A stretch of DNA of 64,000 nt from Sediminibacillus massiliensis (GTDB taxonomy: Bacteria > Bacillota > Bacilli > Bacillales > Amphibacillaceae). Position 1 is the stretch's first letter. The number at the start of each line of letters is the position of its first letter. The notes under the pieces are model-generated. The model was not told the DNA's origin. It made no database searches and saw nothing but the letters and a program-made list of their open reading frames with translations. A program made the position numbers and the translations under genes. Positions 54,572 through 63,143 of this stretch are shown here, one piece after another. The DNA lies in assembly GCF_900156915.1 (NCBI RefSeq), contig NZ_LT732535.1, positions 451,120-515,119 of the forward strand, given 5' to 3'.

Positions 54572-55645
54572 TTAACAATTTTGTGAGAAGCATTTAAATT
54601 TTTGACGCTATATTCAGGGAGCATGGAGAAACTTTTTCATCCTAAAAAGTCAAATTCAAACTGACTTGGTTGAGAAGCTCAAAAGTTAACGCCTGAGTTC
54701 TATATTAACCGATTAACTAACCTATGTATCTGACTTTATTTTATAATGTTTACTAATTTTGTGAGAAGCATTTAAATTTTTGACGCTATATTCAGGGAGC
54801 ATGGAGAAACTTTTTCATCCTAAAAAGTCAAATTCAAACTGACTTGGTTGAGAAGCTCAAAAGTTAACGCCTGAGTTCTATATTAACCGATTAACTAACC
54901 TATGTATCTGACTTTATTTTATAATGTTTAACAATTTTGTGAGAAGCATTTAAATTTTTGACGCTATATTCAGGGAGCATGGAGAAACTTTTTCATCCTA
55001 AAAAGTCAAATTCAAACTGACTTGGTTGAGAAGCTCAAAAGTTAACGCCTGAGTTCTATATTAACCGATTAACTAACCTATGTATCTGACTTTATTTTAT
55101 AATGTTTAACAATTTTGTGAGAAGCATTTAAATTTTTGACGCTATATTCAGGGAGCATGGAGAAACTTTTTCATCCTAAAAAGTCAAATTCAAACTGACT
55201 TGGTTGAGAAGCTCAAAAGTTAACGCCTGAGTTCTATATTAACCGATTAACTAACCTATGTATCTGACTTTATTTTATAATGTTTAACAATTTTGTGAGA
55301 AGCATTTAAATTTTTGACGCTATATTCAGGGAGCATGGAGAAACTTTTTCATCCTAAAAAGTCAAATTCAAACTGACTTGGTTGAGAAGCTCAAAAGTTA
55401 ACGCCTGAGTTCTATATTAACCGATTAACTAACCTATGTATCTGACTTTATTTTATAATGTTTAACAATTTTGTGAGAAGCATTTAAATTTTTGACGCTA
55501 TATTCAGGGAGCATGGAGAAACTTTTTCATCCTAAAAAGTCAAATTCAAACTGACTTGGTTGAGAAGCTCAAAAGTTAACGCCTGAGTTCTATATTAACC
55601 GATTAACTAACCTATGTATCTGACTTTATTTTATAATGTTTACTA
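54572..55645. repeat. Six tandem copies of a 178-bp noncoding unit
   Basis: Copies start at 54572, 54750, 54928, 55106, 55284 and 55462 and are identical except for two bases at one junction (TTACTAATTTT versus TTAACAATTTT). After the sixth copy only TTACTA continues. Each unit includes ACTTTTT/AAAAAGT, AGTCA/TGACT and TTGAG/CTCAA inverted repeats, the octamer TGAGAAGC twice, and TATAAT near its end. Since 178 is not a multiple of three, it cannot code a repeat protein. It fills the region between the divergent cspD and the DUF72 gene, so no gene is disrupted. There are no spacers, so it is not CRISPR. Confidence 0.97.
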
Positions 55646-55679
55646 TATAAAATGTTTAAGGAGAGGAGAGAGCCGGAGC

Positions 55680-56540
55680 ATGACTATCAATATAGGAGTT
55701 ACTGGATGGGGAGACCACGAGATTTTATACCCTGATAAAACACCCTCTAAAGATAAATTAGCCGTTTACAGTTCTCATTTTCCTGTTGTAGAAGTAGATT
55801 CGGCCTTTTATGGGATCCAGCCGCAGAGGAATTATGAAAAATGGGTAAGTGAAACACCTGAACGTTTTTCCTTCGTCATAAAAGCGTATCAGAAAATGAC
55901 TGGGCACGACAGGAGCACGATGAACAACCAGGAAGCCAAAGACTTATTCAAAGCCTATTATGATTCCATACTGCCGGTTCTGGATGCTCAGAAACTGGAT
56001 GCTGTGTTGTTCCAATTCCCTCCATGGTTCGAGGTTTCCCAAGAGAACGTGGGCAAGCTCAAGAAAATCCGGAGATTGCTTCCTGACTTACCACTTGCTT
56101 TAGAATTCAGAAACCAGTCATGGTTTGAAGAGAAATATAAGCAAAACACACTCCGTTTTATGAAAGAAGAAGGCTGGATACATACTATTTGTGATGAACC
56201 TCAAGCGGGAAGAGGTTCTGTACCTGCTGTGCTGGAACCGACCAGTGTACACAAAACCCTTATCCGCTTCCATGGAAGAAATGTTCATGGTTGGAACAGG
56301 AATGGCAATAAAGATTGGCGGGCGGTACGCTTTCTATATAATTATAACCAGGCAGAATTACTGGAGTGGGCCGATAACATAAAAAAATTAAGCGAACAAT
56401 CGAAGAATATTACAGTGTTATTCAACAATAACTCTGGTGGGGATGCCGCAGCGAATGCTAAGCAATTAATAGCACTGCTTGGCATTGACTATACAGAATT
56501 AAATCCGAGACAATTGGATTTATTCAACAACAATGGATAG
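55680..56540 (+). CDS. DUF72 family protein (YunF-like)
   Basis: A 286-residue TIM-barrel-like protein. It starts MTINIGVTGWGDHEILYP, followed by VVEVDSAFYGIQPQRNYEKW, and ends with LFNNNSGGDAAANAKQLIAL, all typical of DUF72. No enzymatic activity is established. GGAGAGGAGAG precedes ATG 55680; codons further upstream lie in the repeat array and are rejected. The last repeat supplies a TATAAT about 42 bases before the gene, which may be its promoter. Confidence 0.88.
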   Translation: MTINIGVTGWGDHEILYPDKTPSKDKLAVYSSHFPVVEVDSAFYGIQPQRNYEKWVSETPERFSFVIKAYQKMTGHDRSTMNNQEAKDLFKAYYDSILPVLDAQKLDAVLFQFPPWFEVSQENVGKLKKIRRLLPDLPLALEFRNQSWFEEKYKQNTLRFMKEEGWIHTICDEPQAGRGSVPAVLEPTSVHKTLIRFHGRNVHGWNRNGNKDWRAVRFLYNYNQAELLEWADNIKKLSEQSKNITVLFNNNSGGDAAANAKQLIALLGIDYTELNPRQLDLFNNNG

Positions 56541-56551
56541 GAGATGGCAGG

Positions 56552-57145
56552 ATGAATGAAAAGAAGTTCTTATCAAACATTCAATCGTATGTATATGGGC
56601 TTTTTCATGAAGACCCGACTGGACATGATTATCATCACATGAAGCGTGTAGCCTTAACGGCAAGGCGGCTTGCAACGATAGAAGGAGCAGACCCGTTCAT
56701 TGCGGAAGTTTCTGGTTGGCTTCATGATATCGGTGACGCAAAATTGTTTGCCGATGGCGAGGAAGCAAAGAACGAGATGAAAGGATTTCTGCGAGAATTG
56801 GGGTTGCCGGAAGAAATGATAAAACTGATCGAACTGGCTGTAGCCGATGTGTCCTTCAGCAAGGGGACTATTCCAGATACCATGGAAGGAAAGGTGGTTC
56901 AGGATGCTGACAGGCTCGATGCAATCGGTGCAATCGGTATAGCCAGGACTTTTGCCTATGGAGGGGCGAAAAATCAGCTGCTATTCGATGAGGAAAAAAG
57001 CAATACATCCATCCAGCATTTTTATGATAAACTGCTCCTTTTAAAGGAATTGATGAATACAGAGTCCGGAAAATCTGAAGCGGCTGAAAGACATAGGTAT
57101 ATGGAGAGCTTTTTGGAACAATTCTTCCGTGAATGGAAGACATGA
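56552..57145 (+). CDS. ypgQ: HD-domain phosphohydrolase YpgQ
   Basis: 197 residues. The HD pattern is seen in HDYHHMKRV (near residue 24), WLHDIGDAK (HD, near residue 52) and VVQDADRLDAIGAIGIARTF (near residue 112). Such enzymes hydrolyse nucleotides; B. subtilis YpgQ is a pyrophosphohydrolase of dNTPs by my recollection. GGAGATGGCAGG precedes ATG 56552. It follows the DUF72 gene by 11 bases and is likely in the same operon. Confidence 0.9.
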   Translation: MNEKKFLSNIQSYVYGLFHEDPTGHDYHHMKRVALTARRLATIEGADPFIAEVSGWLHDIGDAKLFADGEEAKNEMKGFLRELGLPEEMIKLIELAVADVSFSKGTIPDTMEGKVVQDADRLDAIGAIGIARTFAYGGAKNQLLFDEEKSNTSIQHFYDKLLLLKELMNTESGKSEAAERHRYMESFLEQFFREWKT

Positions 57146-57280
57146 CAAGTACAAAACCCTTTTGAGTAAGAGCTGTTCTGCATGCAATACTCAGAGACCT
57201 GTGTTTATGTTAAAATGGCAATACCGCATTTACAAAACCTAAAGAAGAGAGCATAACTTCACTACCCTCTAGAAGATAAC

Positions 57281-58030
57281 ATGATTCATGTTCTGAAGCA
57301 TTGTAAAGTTGTTTTTATTGTCATTATTTTTATCATTATTCCTTTTTCAGACTTTACACGGCCGTTTCAAGGGATAGTTCTCCAAAAAGCTATGGGAAAC
57401 GAGAAATTCCATCAGGTTAGAAATTATGCCAATTATGATTTGTTGGACAAGTTGGTCATCGTGCCGGAAAGGGCAAAATCCACAAAAGCATTGATCGGTA
57501 TGCTCGGCAGGATTAATAGTATTGACCGCTCAGTATTGGATATGTTGACCCACCAAGGTGTGAAAATCAGATTATTCGAAGGCAGGCTTACCGATGAGCC
57601 TTTATTGTATTATTTGAAATGGCAAGAACCCCGGGGATGGAACCACGACATTACCTGGTCAGAAGTACCCGGAGCGGGGGGAAGCTGGTTAGTATCTGCT
57701 AAGGTAGGTGCCAGCGAAAAAGGCAGTGGCCATGGTTCCATCAATCTGGAACTCCATGAAATCGGTCATACCGTATACCGGATTTTGAATTCATCGAATG
57801 ATTATGCGAACCGACTGAAAGATATTTGGCTGACAGAAGTAGAAAGCATGTTTCCTGATAAAGCCTATTTTCAAGATTATCCGTCGGAATATTTCTCGGA
57901 AATGTTTGCCTATTATTATTATTCGGAAGAGTCAGTGGAACGGATAAAGGCAAAGGCACCGGAAACCTATTGTTTCCTTGCCAGCCTGAAAAGAGAGGAT
58001 TTACGACAAATACCCCTCTATTATTATTAG
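57281..58030 (+). CDS. Secreted anthrax lethal factor-like metalloprotease (M34/ATLF domain)
   Basis: 249 residues. An N-terminal signal peptide or anchor covers residues 5-25. The zinc motif is HEIGH (His159, Glu160, His163), with the downstream glutamate Glu207 in YFSEMFAYYY, like lethal factor and Pro-Pro endopeptidases. The rest has no receptor-binding or other toxin domain, so it is a protease only and not a full toxin. Substrate unknown; family members cut peptides with proline or MAPKK. Ribosome site is weak (AGAAG). It is between ypgQ and thyA with no clear promoter. The assignment to the superfamily is good. Confidence 0.78.
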   Translation: MIHVLKHCKVVFIVIIFIIIPFSDFTRPFQGIVLQKAMGNEKFHQVRNYANYDLLDKLVIVPERAKSTKALIGMLGRINSIDRSVLDMLTHQGVKIRLFEGRLTDEPLLYYLKWQEPRGWNHDITWSEVPGAGGSWLVSAKVGASEKGSGHGSINLELHEIGHTVYRILNSSNDYANRLKDIWLTEVESMFPDKAYFQDYPSEYFSEMFAYYYYSEESVERIKAKAPETYCFLASLKREDLRQIPLYYY

Positions 58031-58061
58031 CTGAAATTTTAAATGGAAGTAGGGAAGGTTT

Positions 58062-59018
58062 ATGAGCAACGGTGAATTGGCATATTTGGATTTGTGCAGG
58101 AAAGTATTAGAAGAAGGTAACAAAAAAGGGGACCGAACAGGAACGGGAACATATTCATTGTTCGGCCATCAGATGAGATTCGACTTGCAGGAAGGCTTCC
58201 CATTGCTGACGACTAAGCGGGTGCCGTTTCGATTGATTGCAAGTGAATTGTTATGGTTTCTGAAAGGAGATACGAACATCCGCTATCTTTTGGAGCACAA
58301 TAATAATATATGGAACGAATGGGCTTTCAAAAGATGGATCGAAAGTGAGAAATATTCCGGTCCTGATATGCGGGATTTTGGCCGTAGAAGCCAGCATGAC
58401 CCGGATTTCCAAAAGGTATATCAAAATGAAATGGAAAAATTCAAGGATAAAATTTTAACCGACGAGTCGTTTGCAGAAGAGTTTGGTGAGCTTGGCTCCG
58501 TCTATGGCAGGCAGTGGCGTGACTGGAAAACATCCAAGGGAGATTCAATCGACCAGCTAAAGCAAGTCATAGAAGCTATCAAAACAAATCCGGACTCGCG
58601 CAGGCATATAGTAACTGCCTGGAATCCTGAAGATGTTCCGACTATGGCACTTCCGCCCTGTCATACCCTTTTTCAATTCTATGTAGCCGAAGGTAAGTTG
58701 TCTTGTCAATTATACCAGAGAAGCGGAGACATTTTTTTGGGAGTGCCATTCAATATTGCCAGCTATGCATTGCTGACACATCTTATTGCCAGAGAATGCG
58801 GATTAGAAGCAGGCGAGTTCATTCATACTATCGGTGATTGTCATATATATTCCAATCATGTCGAACAAATTCATACCCAATTGAGCAGGCAACCATACGA
58901 ACTTCCTTTACTGAAAATAAAGGACGATAAAGGGTCCATATTTGACATCGAAATGGAAGATCTGGAGATCGTCGAATACCAATCGCATCCGGCTATAAAA
59001 GCTCCGGTTGCCGTATAA
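58062..59018 (+). CDS. thyA: Thymidylate synthase
   Basis: 318 residues, the long form with an insert near residues 85-150, as in Lactobacillus casei. The catalytic cysteine is in [12 protein letters not shown], and [19 protein letters not shown] starts the protein. [12 protein letters not shown] binds dUMP. It makes dTMP with methylene-THF and leaves dihydrofolate, which dfrA recycles. GGAAGTAGGGAAGG precedes ATG 58062. dfrA starts 25 bases downstream, a normal thyA-dfrA operon. Confidence 0.97.
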   Translation: MSNGELAYLDLCRKVLEEGNKKGDRTGTGTYSLFGHQMRFDLQEGFPLLTTKRVPFRLIASELLWFLKGDTNIRYLLEHNNNIWNEWAFKRWIESEKYSGPDMRDFGRRSQHDPDFQKVYQNEMEKFKDKILTDESFAEEFGELGSVYGRQWRDWKTSKGDSIDQLKQVIEAIKTNPDSRRHIVTAWNPEDVPTMALPPCHTLFQFYVAEGKLSCQLYQRSGDIFLGVPFNIASYALLTHLIARECGLEAGEFIHTIGDCHIYSNHVEQIHTQLSRQPYELPLLKIKDDKGSIFDIEMEDLEIVEYQSHPAIKAPVAV

Positions 59019-59043
59019 TCAAGCAGAAAAGGAGATTGCGAAT

Positions 59044-59541
59044 TTGATTTCATTACTCTATGCCATGGACAAAAACAGAGTGATCGGATATAAAAACGGA
59101 TTGCCCTGGCGGCTTCCGAATGATTTGAAGTTTTTCAAAAAGTTGACTACCGGCAATACAATTATCATGGGCAGGAAAACGTTCGACTCGATGAACGGGC
59201 CATTGCCAAACAGAGAAAATGTCATCTTGACTACTGATCTTGATTTTCGGGCGGAAAATTGTCATGTTATACATTCAGTTGATTCCATTCTAGATTGGGA
59301 TCAGCGCAATCCTGATAAAGAACTGTTCGTTATCGGGGGCGGAGTTCTGTTCGAACAAATATTGCCATATGCAGACCGAATGTATATGACTCTGATTGAA
59401 GAATCTTTTCCGGGAGATACATACTTCCCAAATTTCGATGAGAAAGATTGGAAACTGGTAAAAAAAGAAAAAGGGGAGAAAGACGATCGCAATCCCTACG
59501 ATTATTTTTTCTTGCAATATGATCGCGTAAACAATAGATAG
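59044..59541 (+). CDS. dfrA: Dihydrofolate reductase
   Basis: 165 residues, starting LISLLYAMDKNRVIGYKNGLPWRLPNDLKFF, with the catalytic Asp in PNDLKFF near residue 26. GRKTFDSM and VIGGGVLFEQ bind NADPH. It regenerates tetrahydrofolate. TTG 59044 is the start: AAAAGGAGA lies eight bases upstream. It follows thyA in the same direction. Confidence 0.95.
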   Translation: MISLLYAMDKNRVIGYKNGLPWRLPNDLKFFKKLTTGNTIIMGRKTFDSMNGPLPNRENVILTTDLDFRAENCHVIHSVDSILDWDQRNPDKELFVIGGGVLFEQILPYADRMYMTLIEESFPGDTYFPNFDEKDWKLVKKEKGEKDDRNPYDYFFLQYDRVNNR

Positions 59542-59556
59542 AGGGAGGTGTCCACA

Positions 59557-60138
59557 GTGAAAAAAGCTGGTGTCATACTTGCTGGTGGAAAATCTTCCCG
59601 AATGGGGGAGAACAAAGCATTGTTGCCAATAGGCGAGCGTCCGGCTATAAGTCTGATTGCTGAAGAACTACAGAAAAGCTTTCCTGAAACGATCATCATC
59701 GCCAATCAGCCCGAAGTATTTGAATTCCTTGGCTTGCCGATTTTCATGGACCGTTACCAAGAGGCAGGTCCGCTTGCCGGTTTGGAGGCGGCGTTTTCTT
59801 ATGACGATAGCAGCATGTTAAGCCTTACCGGATGTGACATGCCTTTTATCTCACATGAGGTTTATGATTATTTGGCCAATCAAATGGATGAGTATGAAGC
59901 TGTAATACCAATATTTAAGAACAGAATTCAACCATTGTCGGGCATATATCACCGAAAAAGCCTGGAAAAGTTAAGAGCTTGTTTGGATGGGAAGCAATAC
60001 AAAGTGAAACAGTTTCTGGACCAGCTGAAAGTAAACTATCTGGAATTGGATGGTCAAATACCAGAAGCCATATTAAGCCGACATTTTTTCAACATGAATT
60101 ATCGGGAAGAGTATGAACAAATTGAAAACTTTATGTAA
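59557..60138 (+). CDS. mobA: Molybdenum cofactor guanylyltransferase
   Basis: 193 residues. The N-terminal nucleotidyltransferase motif is GVILAGGKSSRMGENKALL, with GAR-type GPLAGLEAAF and TGCDMPFIS (Mg-binding Asp) further on. It adds GMP to molybdopterin for DMSO reductase-type enzymes. GGGAGG at 59543-59548 makes GTG 59557 the likely start. It lies right after dfrA and before the tat genes. No other Mo-cofactor gene is in the window. Confidence 0.9.
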   Translation: MKKAGVILAGGKSSRMGENKALLPIGERPAISLIAEELQKSFPETIIIANQPEVFEFLGLPIFMDRYQEAGPLAGLEAAFSYDDSSMLSLTGCDMPFISHEVYDYLANQMDEYEAVIPIFKNRIQPLSGIYHRKSLEKLRACLDGKQYKVKQFLDQLKVNYLELDGQIPEAILSRHFFNMNYREEYEQIENFM

Positions 60139-60255
60139 TTATAGGACATTCCTCGGAAAAGATGATATATTAGACGTGAAATATATTTCTTCAGCAGTAT
60201 GAGCCTGATAGATGAAGCTCTGCAAGATAACCTTAACAGTTAGCGGGTGAATGTA

Positions 60256-60450
60256 ATGGGATTGTCAGCAATCGGTATCCCTGGTTTGATTTTGATACTT
60301 ATTATCGTGCTTCTAATTTTCGGACCTAAAAAGCTGCCCGAGATCGGCAAAGCAACAGGTCAAACTTTAAAAGAGTTCAAAGACTCGACCAGAGAGTTGA
60401 CTGATGAACATGAGAAAGACGAAGATAAAAGCCATACGCCAAAAAAATAA
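60256..60450 (+). CDS. tatA: Twin-arginine translocase subunit TatA (first copy)
   Basis: A 64-residue protein: one membrane helix ([19 protein letters not shown]), the hinge [12 protein letters not shown], an amphipathic helix ([15 protein letters not shown]), and a charged tail. TatA oligomers form the passage for folded proteins. ATG 60256 is chosen over GTG 60247. It is followed by a second tatA after 20 bases. Confidence 0.92.
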   Translation: MGLSAIGIPGLILILIIVLLIFGPKKLPEIGKATGQTLKEFKDSTRELTDEHEKDEDKSHTPKK

Positions 60451-60470
60451 ACTCATCGGAGTGATGTGTA

Positions 60471-60659
60471 ATGTTCGGTAACATAGGATTTCCGGGGTTA
60501 ATATTAATTTTAATCATAGCTTTAGTGGTATTTGGACCGTCTAAGCTGCCTGAAATCGGCAAAGCTGTCGGCAGTTCTTTAAGGGAGTTCAAAAAAGCTA
60601 CAAGAGATATTATATCTGACGAAGAACCGAAGAAAGTCGAAGAGAAAAATAATAACTGA
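60471..60659 (+). CDS. tatA: Twin-arginine translocase subunit TatA (second copy)
   Basis: 62 residues with the same plan: helix ([20 protein letters not shown]), [11 protein letters not shown], amphipathic helix ([13 protein letters not shown]) and charged tail. It is not identical to the first copy, so it is an old duplication. ATCGGAGTGATG precedes the start. A hairpin terminator separates it from tatC. Confidence 0.92.
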   Translation: MFGNIGFPGLILILIIALVVFGPSKLPEIGKAVGSSLREFKKATRDIISDEEPKKVEEKNNN

Positions 60660-60665
60660 TTGATC

Positions 60666-60699
60666 GAAGGTGTAAGGGGCGAACCTTACATCTTCTTTT
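60666..60699 (+). terminator. Hairpin between the second tatA and tatC
   Basis: GAAGGTGTAAGG pairs with CCTTACATCTTC (one G-U pair) and is followed by TTTTC. It may lower tatC relative to tatA, which would suit the need for much more TatA. Confidence 0.75.
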
Positions 60700-60733
60700 C
60701 TGCACATAAAATGTTCCAGCAGGGGGAATTGGT

Positions 60734-61495
60734 TTGTCTGACGGTAGCAACAAGTCACCAGATAAAGAGATGAATATGACAGGACACCTGTCCGAGTTAA
60801 GGAACAGGATCATTTGGACAGCAGTTGTGTTCCTGGTATTTTTTATTACAGGATTTGTATTCGTGAAGGAAATTTACGGTTTTTTCGTTAACGATTTGGA
60901 TTTTACTTTAAATGTAATCAGTCCTGGGGAAATTATTTGGATATATTTCACTATGGCATCGATAGTTGGATTGGTAGGAACGATACCTTTCTTATCTTTA
61001 CAGATTTGGCTGTTCGTAAAACCTGGATTGACACCCCGTGAACGAAAAGTGTCTCTTGCATATATTCCTGCCACTTTTTTGTTGTTTACAGGGGGCCTTG
61101 TATTCGGATATTTCATTTTCATCGATTTGATCCTGCCGTTTCTATTGTCGTTGAATGACGGGATGTTCAATGAAATATTCACGGTGGATAAGTATTTTCG
61201 TTTTTTATTGCGTGTAACCATCCCGTTTGCCATTTTGTTCGAGATACCTATAGTCACGATGTTTTTGACCAGTTTGGGTGTATTGACTCCTGCATTTATG
61301 AGAAAAACGAGAAAATATGCTTATTTGATTCTGGTTATCATTGGTACGATGATTTCTCCGCCGGATTTTGTATTGCAGCTGGTGGTGGCCGTTCCTTTAA
61401 TTCTCTTATATGAAATAAGTATCTTTTTGTCAGATATTACTTATCGGAGAAAACAGCGGCAGCATGAAAAATTCATGCAAGATGACAGCGAATGA
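60734..61495 (+). CDS. tatC: Twin-arginine translocase subunit TatC
   Basis: 253 residues, six membrane helices. MTGHLSELRNRIIW near the N-terminus is the signal-binding region, and ISPPDFVLQLVVAVPLILLYEISIFL near the C-terminus is a family signature. TatC recognises the twin-arginine motif, such as that of QcrA. TTG 60734 follows AGCAGGGGGAA. The cluster tatA-tatA-tatC lies next to mobA. Confidence 0.95.
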   Translation: MSDGSNKSPDKEMNMTGHLSELRNRIIWTAVVFLVFFITGFVFVKEIYGFFVNDLDFTLNVISPGEIIWIYFTMASIVGLVGTIPFLSLQIWLFVKPGLTPRERKVSLAYIPATFLLFTGGLVFGYFIFIDLILPFLLSLNDGMFNEIFTVDKYFRFLLRVTIPFAILFEIPIVTMFLTSLGVLTPAFMRKTRKYAYLILVIIGTMISPPDFVLQLVVAVPLILLYEISIFLSDITYRRKQRQHEKFMQDDSE

Positions 61496-61521
61496 GCAAT
61501 GAAAGCATGAGGTGAGTAAAA

Positions 61522-61740
61522 ATGCGTTCCTTTTACCATTATATGATGAGATATAGAGGTGCAGGTGTAAGTAGTGATGAGAGGCGCCTTGCGGACTGGA
61601 TGTTTAATGACCATGATTTTCCCAAACAGTCTTCATCATACGATGAGATCAGCAGGTACCTGGAATGGAATATTCCTTTTACCGAGGCTTCACAGGTGTT
61701 TGATCGTCTTTGGGAAGACTATTTAAACAATGAATCATAA
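61522..61740 (+). CDS. yozE: YozE family protein (UPF0346)
   Basis: 72 residues beginning MRSFYHYMMRYRG, with LADWMFNDHDFPKQSSSYDEISRYLE. This is the YozE/UPF0346 family, a small helical fold of unknown function. GAGGTGAGTAAAA precedes ATG 61522. It is followed by a terminator. Confidence 0.9.
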   Translation: MRSFYHYMMRYRGAGVSSDERRLADWMFNDHDFPKQSSSYDEISRYLEWNIPFTEASQVFDRLWEDYLNNES

Positions 61741-61748
61741 TAAAAGAC

Positions 61749-61776
61749 GAAAACTTGGCTGCAAGCCAGGTTTTTT
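61749..61776 (+). terminator. Rho-independent terminator after yozE
   Basis: AAACTTGGC/GCCAGGTTT with one G-U pair, then TTTTG. Confidence 0.85.
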
Positions 61777-61995
61777 GTTTTCAGAAAAAGCAAACAAGAA
61801 GTCCCTCATGATTAATATGTTTACACAAAACTATGTTCTAAATAAACAACTTAAAAAAAGTCATCCTCGCACCATATTCAGTGGAAACAACCAATCAAAT
61901 CACGTCCAATCAAGCAACCATTTTACTAAGTATCCAGTAATTTGAAAAATACAATAAACATGTATCGTGCTAAAATAGAGATAGGAGGGAATTGC

Positions 61996-63141
61996 ATGAA
62001 AATATTACATACAGCCGATTGGCATTTGGGAAAAATAGTGAACAGTGTCCATATGACAGAGGATCAACGTCATATTCTTAACGAATTGGTTGCTTTGGTT
62101 GAAAAGTTAAAGCCAGATGTAATCGTCATAGCTGGAGACTTGTATGACCGTTCTATTCCACCCAAAGAAGCTGTAGAATTATTGAATGATATATTTACGA
62201 AGTTGATCATAGATTATGAGATTCCTGTCTTGGCCATCAGCGGCAACCATGACAGTCCGGACCGGTTAGATTTTGGAAGCAGATTATTTCGCTCCCAGCA
62301 ACTTTATTTGGAAACAAAACTAAAAGAAGCATTGACTCCAATCACGTTGTTTGATGAAGAAGGGCCTGTGCATTTTCATTTGATTCCATATCTTGAACCA
62401 GCCGACGTCCGTTCTTTTTTCCAAGATGACTCCATTCAATCCCATCAATCCGCAATGGAGGCAATCGTCAAACATATAGAGAGCCAAAATAATATGGATG
62501 AGCGGCATGTATTTGTCGGGCATGCTTTTTTAGCGGGCGGCATGGAGTCTGAATCAGAAGAGCGATTATCCATGATAGGCGGAAGTCCCTATGTGGATGC
62601 AGCATTATTGCAGTCGTTTTCATATGTAGCGCTTGGACACTTACACCAGCCTCAACGGATTACAAGTGAACGTATTCGTTACAGTGGTTCTATCTTGAAG
62701 TATTCTTTTTCAGAAGCTAATCATAATAAATCCATCGCACTGGTAGACATCGATAAGGATGGTAGTTATGATATCTCTCTCCATCCCCTACATCCTAAAA
62801 GGGATTTGAGAATTATTGAGGGGTTCTTTGAAGACTTAATCAATAATGAACCAACGGAAGATTACCTGCATGTAAGACTGCTGGATGATGGACAGCTTGT
62901 TGATCCGATGGGAAAGTTGAGAAAAGTATATCCGAACATTCTAAGACTGGAACGGAAGGTTCTGTCTTCAAAAATGCAGCTTAGTGATTTGAAGAAAATA
63001 AAAGAAAAGCAAAAGATGTCCCACAGTGAACTGTTTGAAGCCTTTTATCAAGAAATGAAGGGCGAAATAATACCGGAAAATAGAAAAAGGCAACTTCAGG
63101 AAGTCGTTCAACTACTAGTCGACCAAGAAAGGGATGGATGA
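61996..63141 (+). CDS. sbcD: Nuclease SbcCD subunit D
   Basis: 381 residues with a calcineurin-like phosphodiesterase core: ILHTADWHLGK (metal ligands D and H), AGDLYDR, ISGNHDSPDRLDF and ALGHLHQPQ. With SbcC it cuts hairpins and DNA ends in repair. AGGAGGGAATTG precedes ATG 61996, and in-frame codons upstream are not needed. It overlaps or abuts sbcC. The 200 bases before it are AT-rich with no clear promoter. Confidence 0.95.
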   Translation: MKILHTADWHLGKIVNSVHMTEDQRHILNELVALVEKLKPDVIVIAGDLYDRSIPPKEAVELLNDIFTKLIIDYEIPVLAISGNHDSPDRLDFGSRLFRSQQLYLETKLKEALTPITLFDEEGPVHFHLIPYLEPADVRSFFQDDSIQSHQSAMEAIVKHIESQNNMDERHVFVGHAFLAGGMESESEERLSMIGGSPYVDAALLQSFSYVALGHLHQPQRITSERIRYSGSILKYSFSEANHNKSIALVDIDKDGSYDISLHPLHPKRDLRIIEGFFEDLINNEPTEDYLHVRLLDDGQLVDPMGKLRKVYPNILRLERKVLSSKMQLSDLKKIKEKQKMSHSELFEAFYQEMKGEIIPENRKRQLQEVVQLLVDQERDG

Positions 63142-63143
63142 TT

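Noticed and set aside
54300-54575. 91-codon plus-strand frame across the cspD start and leader
   Set aside because: It overlaps the cspD ribosome site and promoters, and has no family resemblance.
54622-54663. 13-codon frame (MEKLFHPKKSNSN) in each 178-bp repeat
   Set aside because: The GGGAG before the ATG is only one or two bases away, too close for translation, and the peptide has no recognisable feature.
54572-55645. CRISPR array
   Set aside because: Units are contiguous 178-bp copies with no variable spacers and there are no cas genes in the window.
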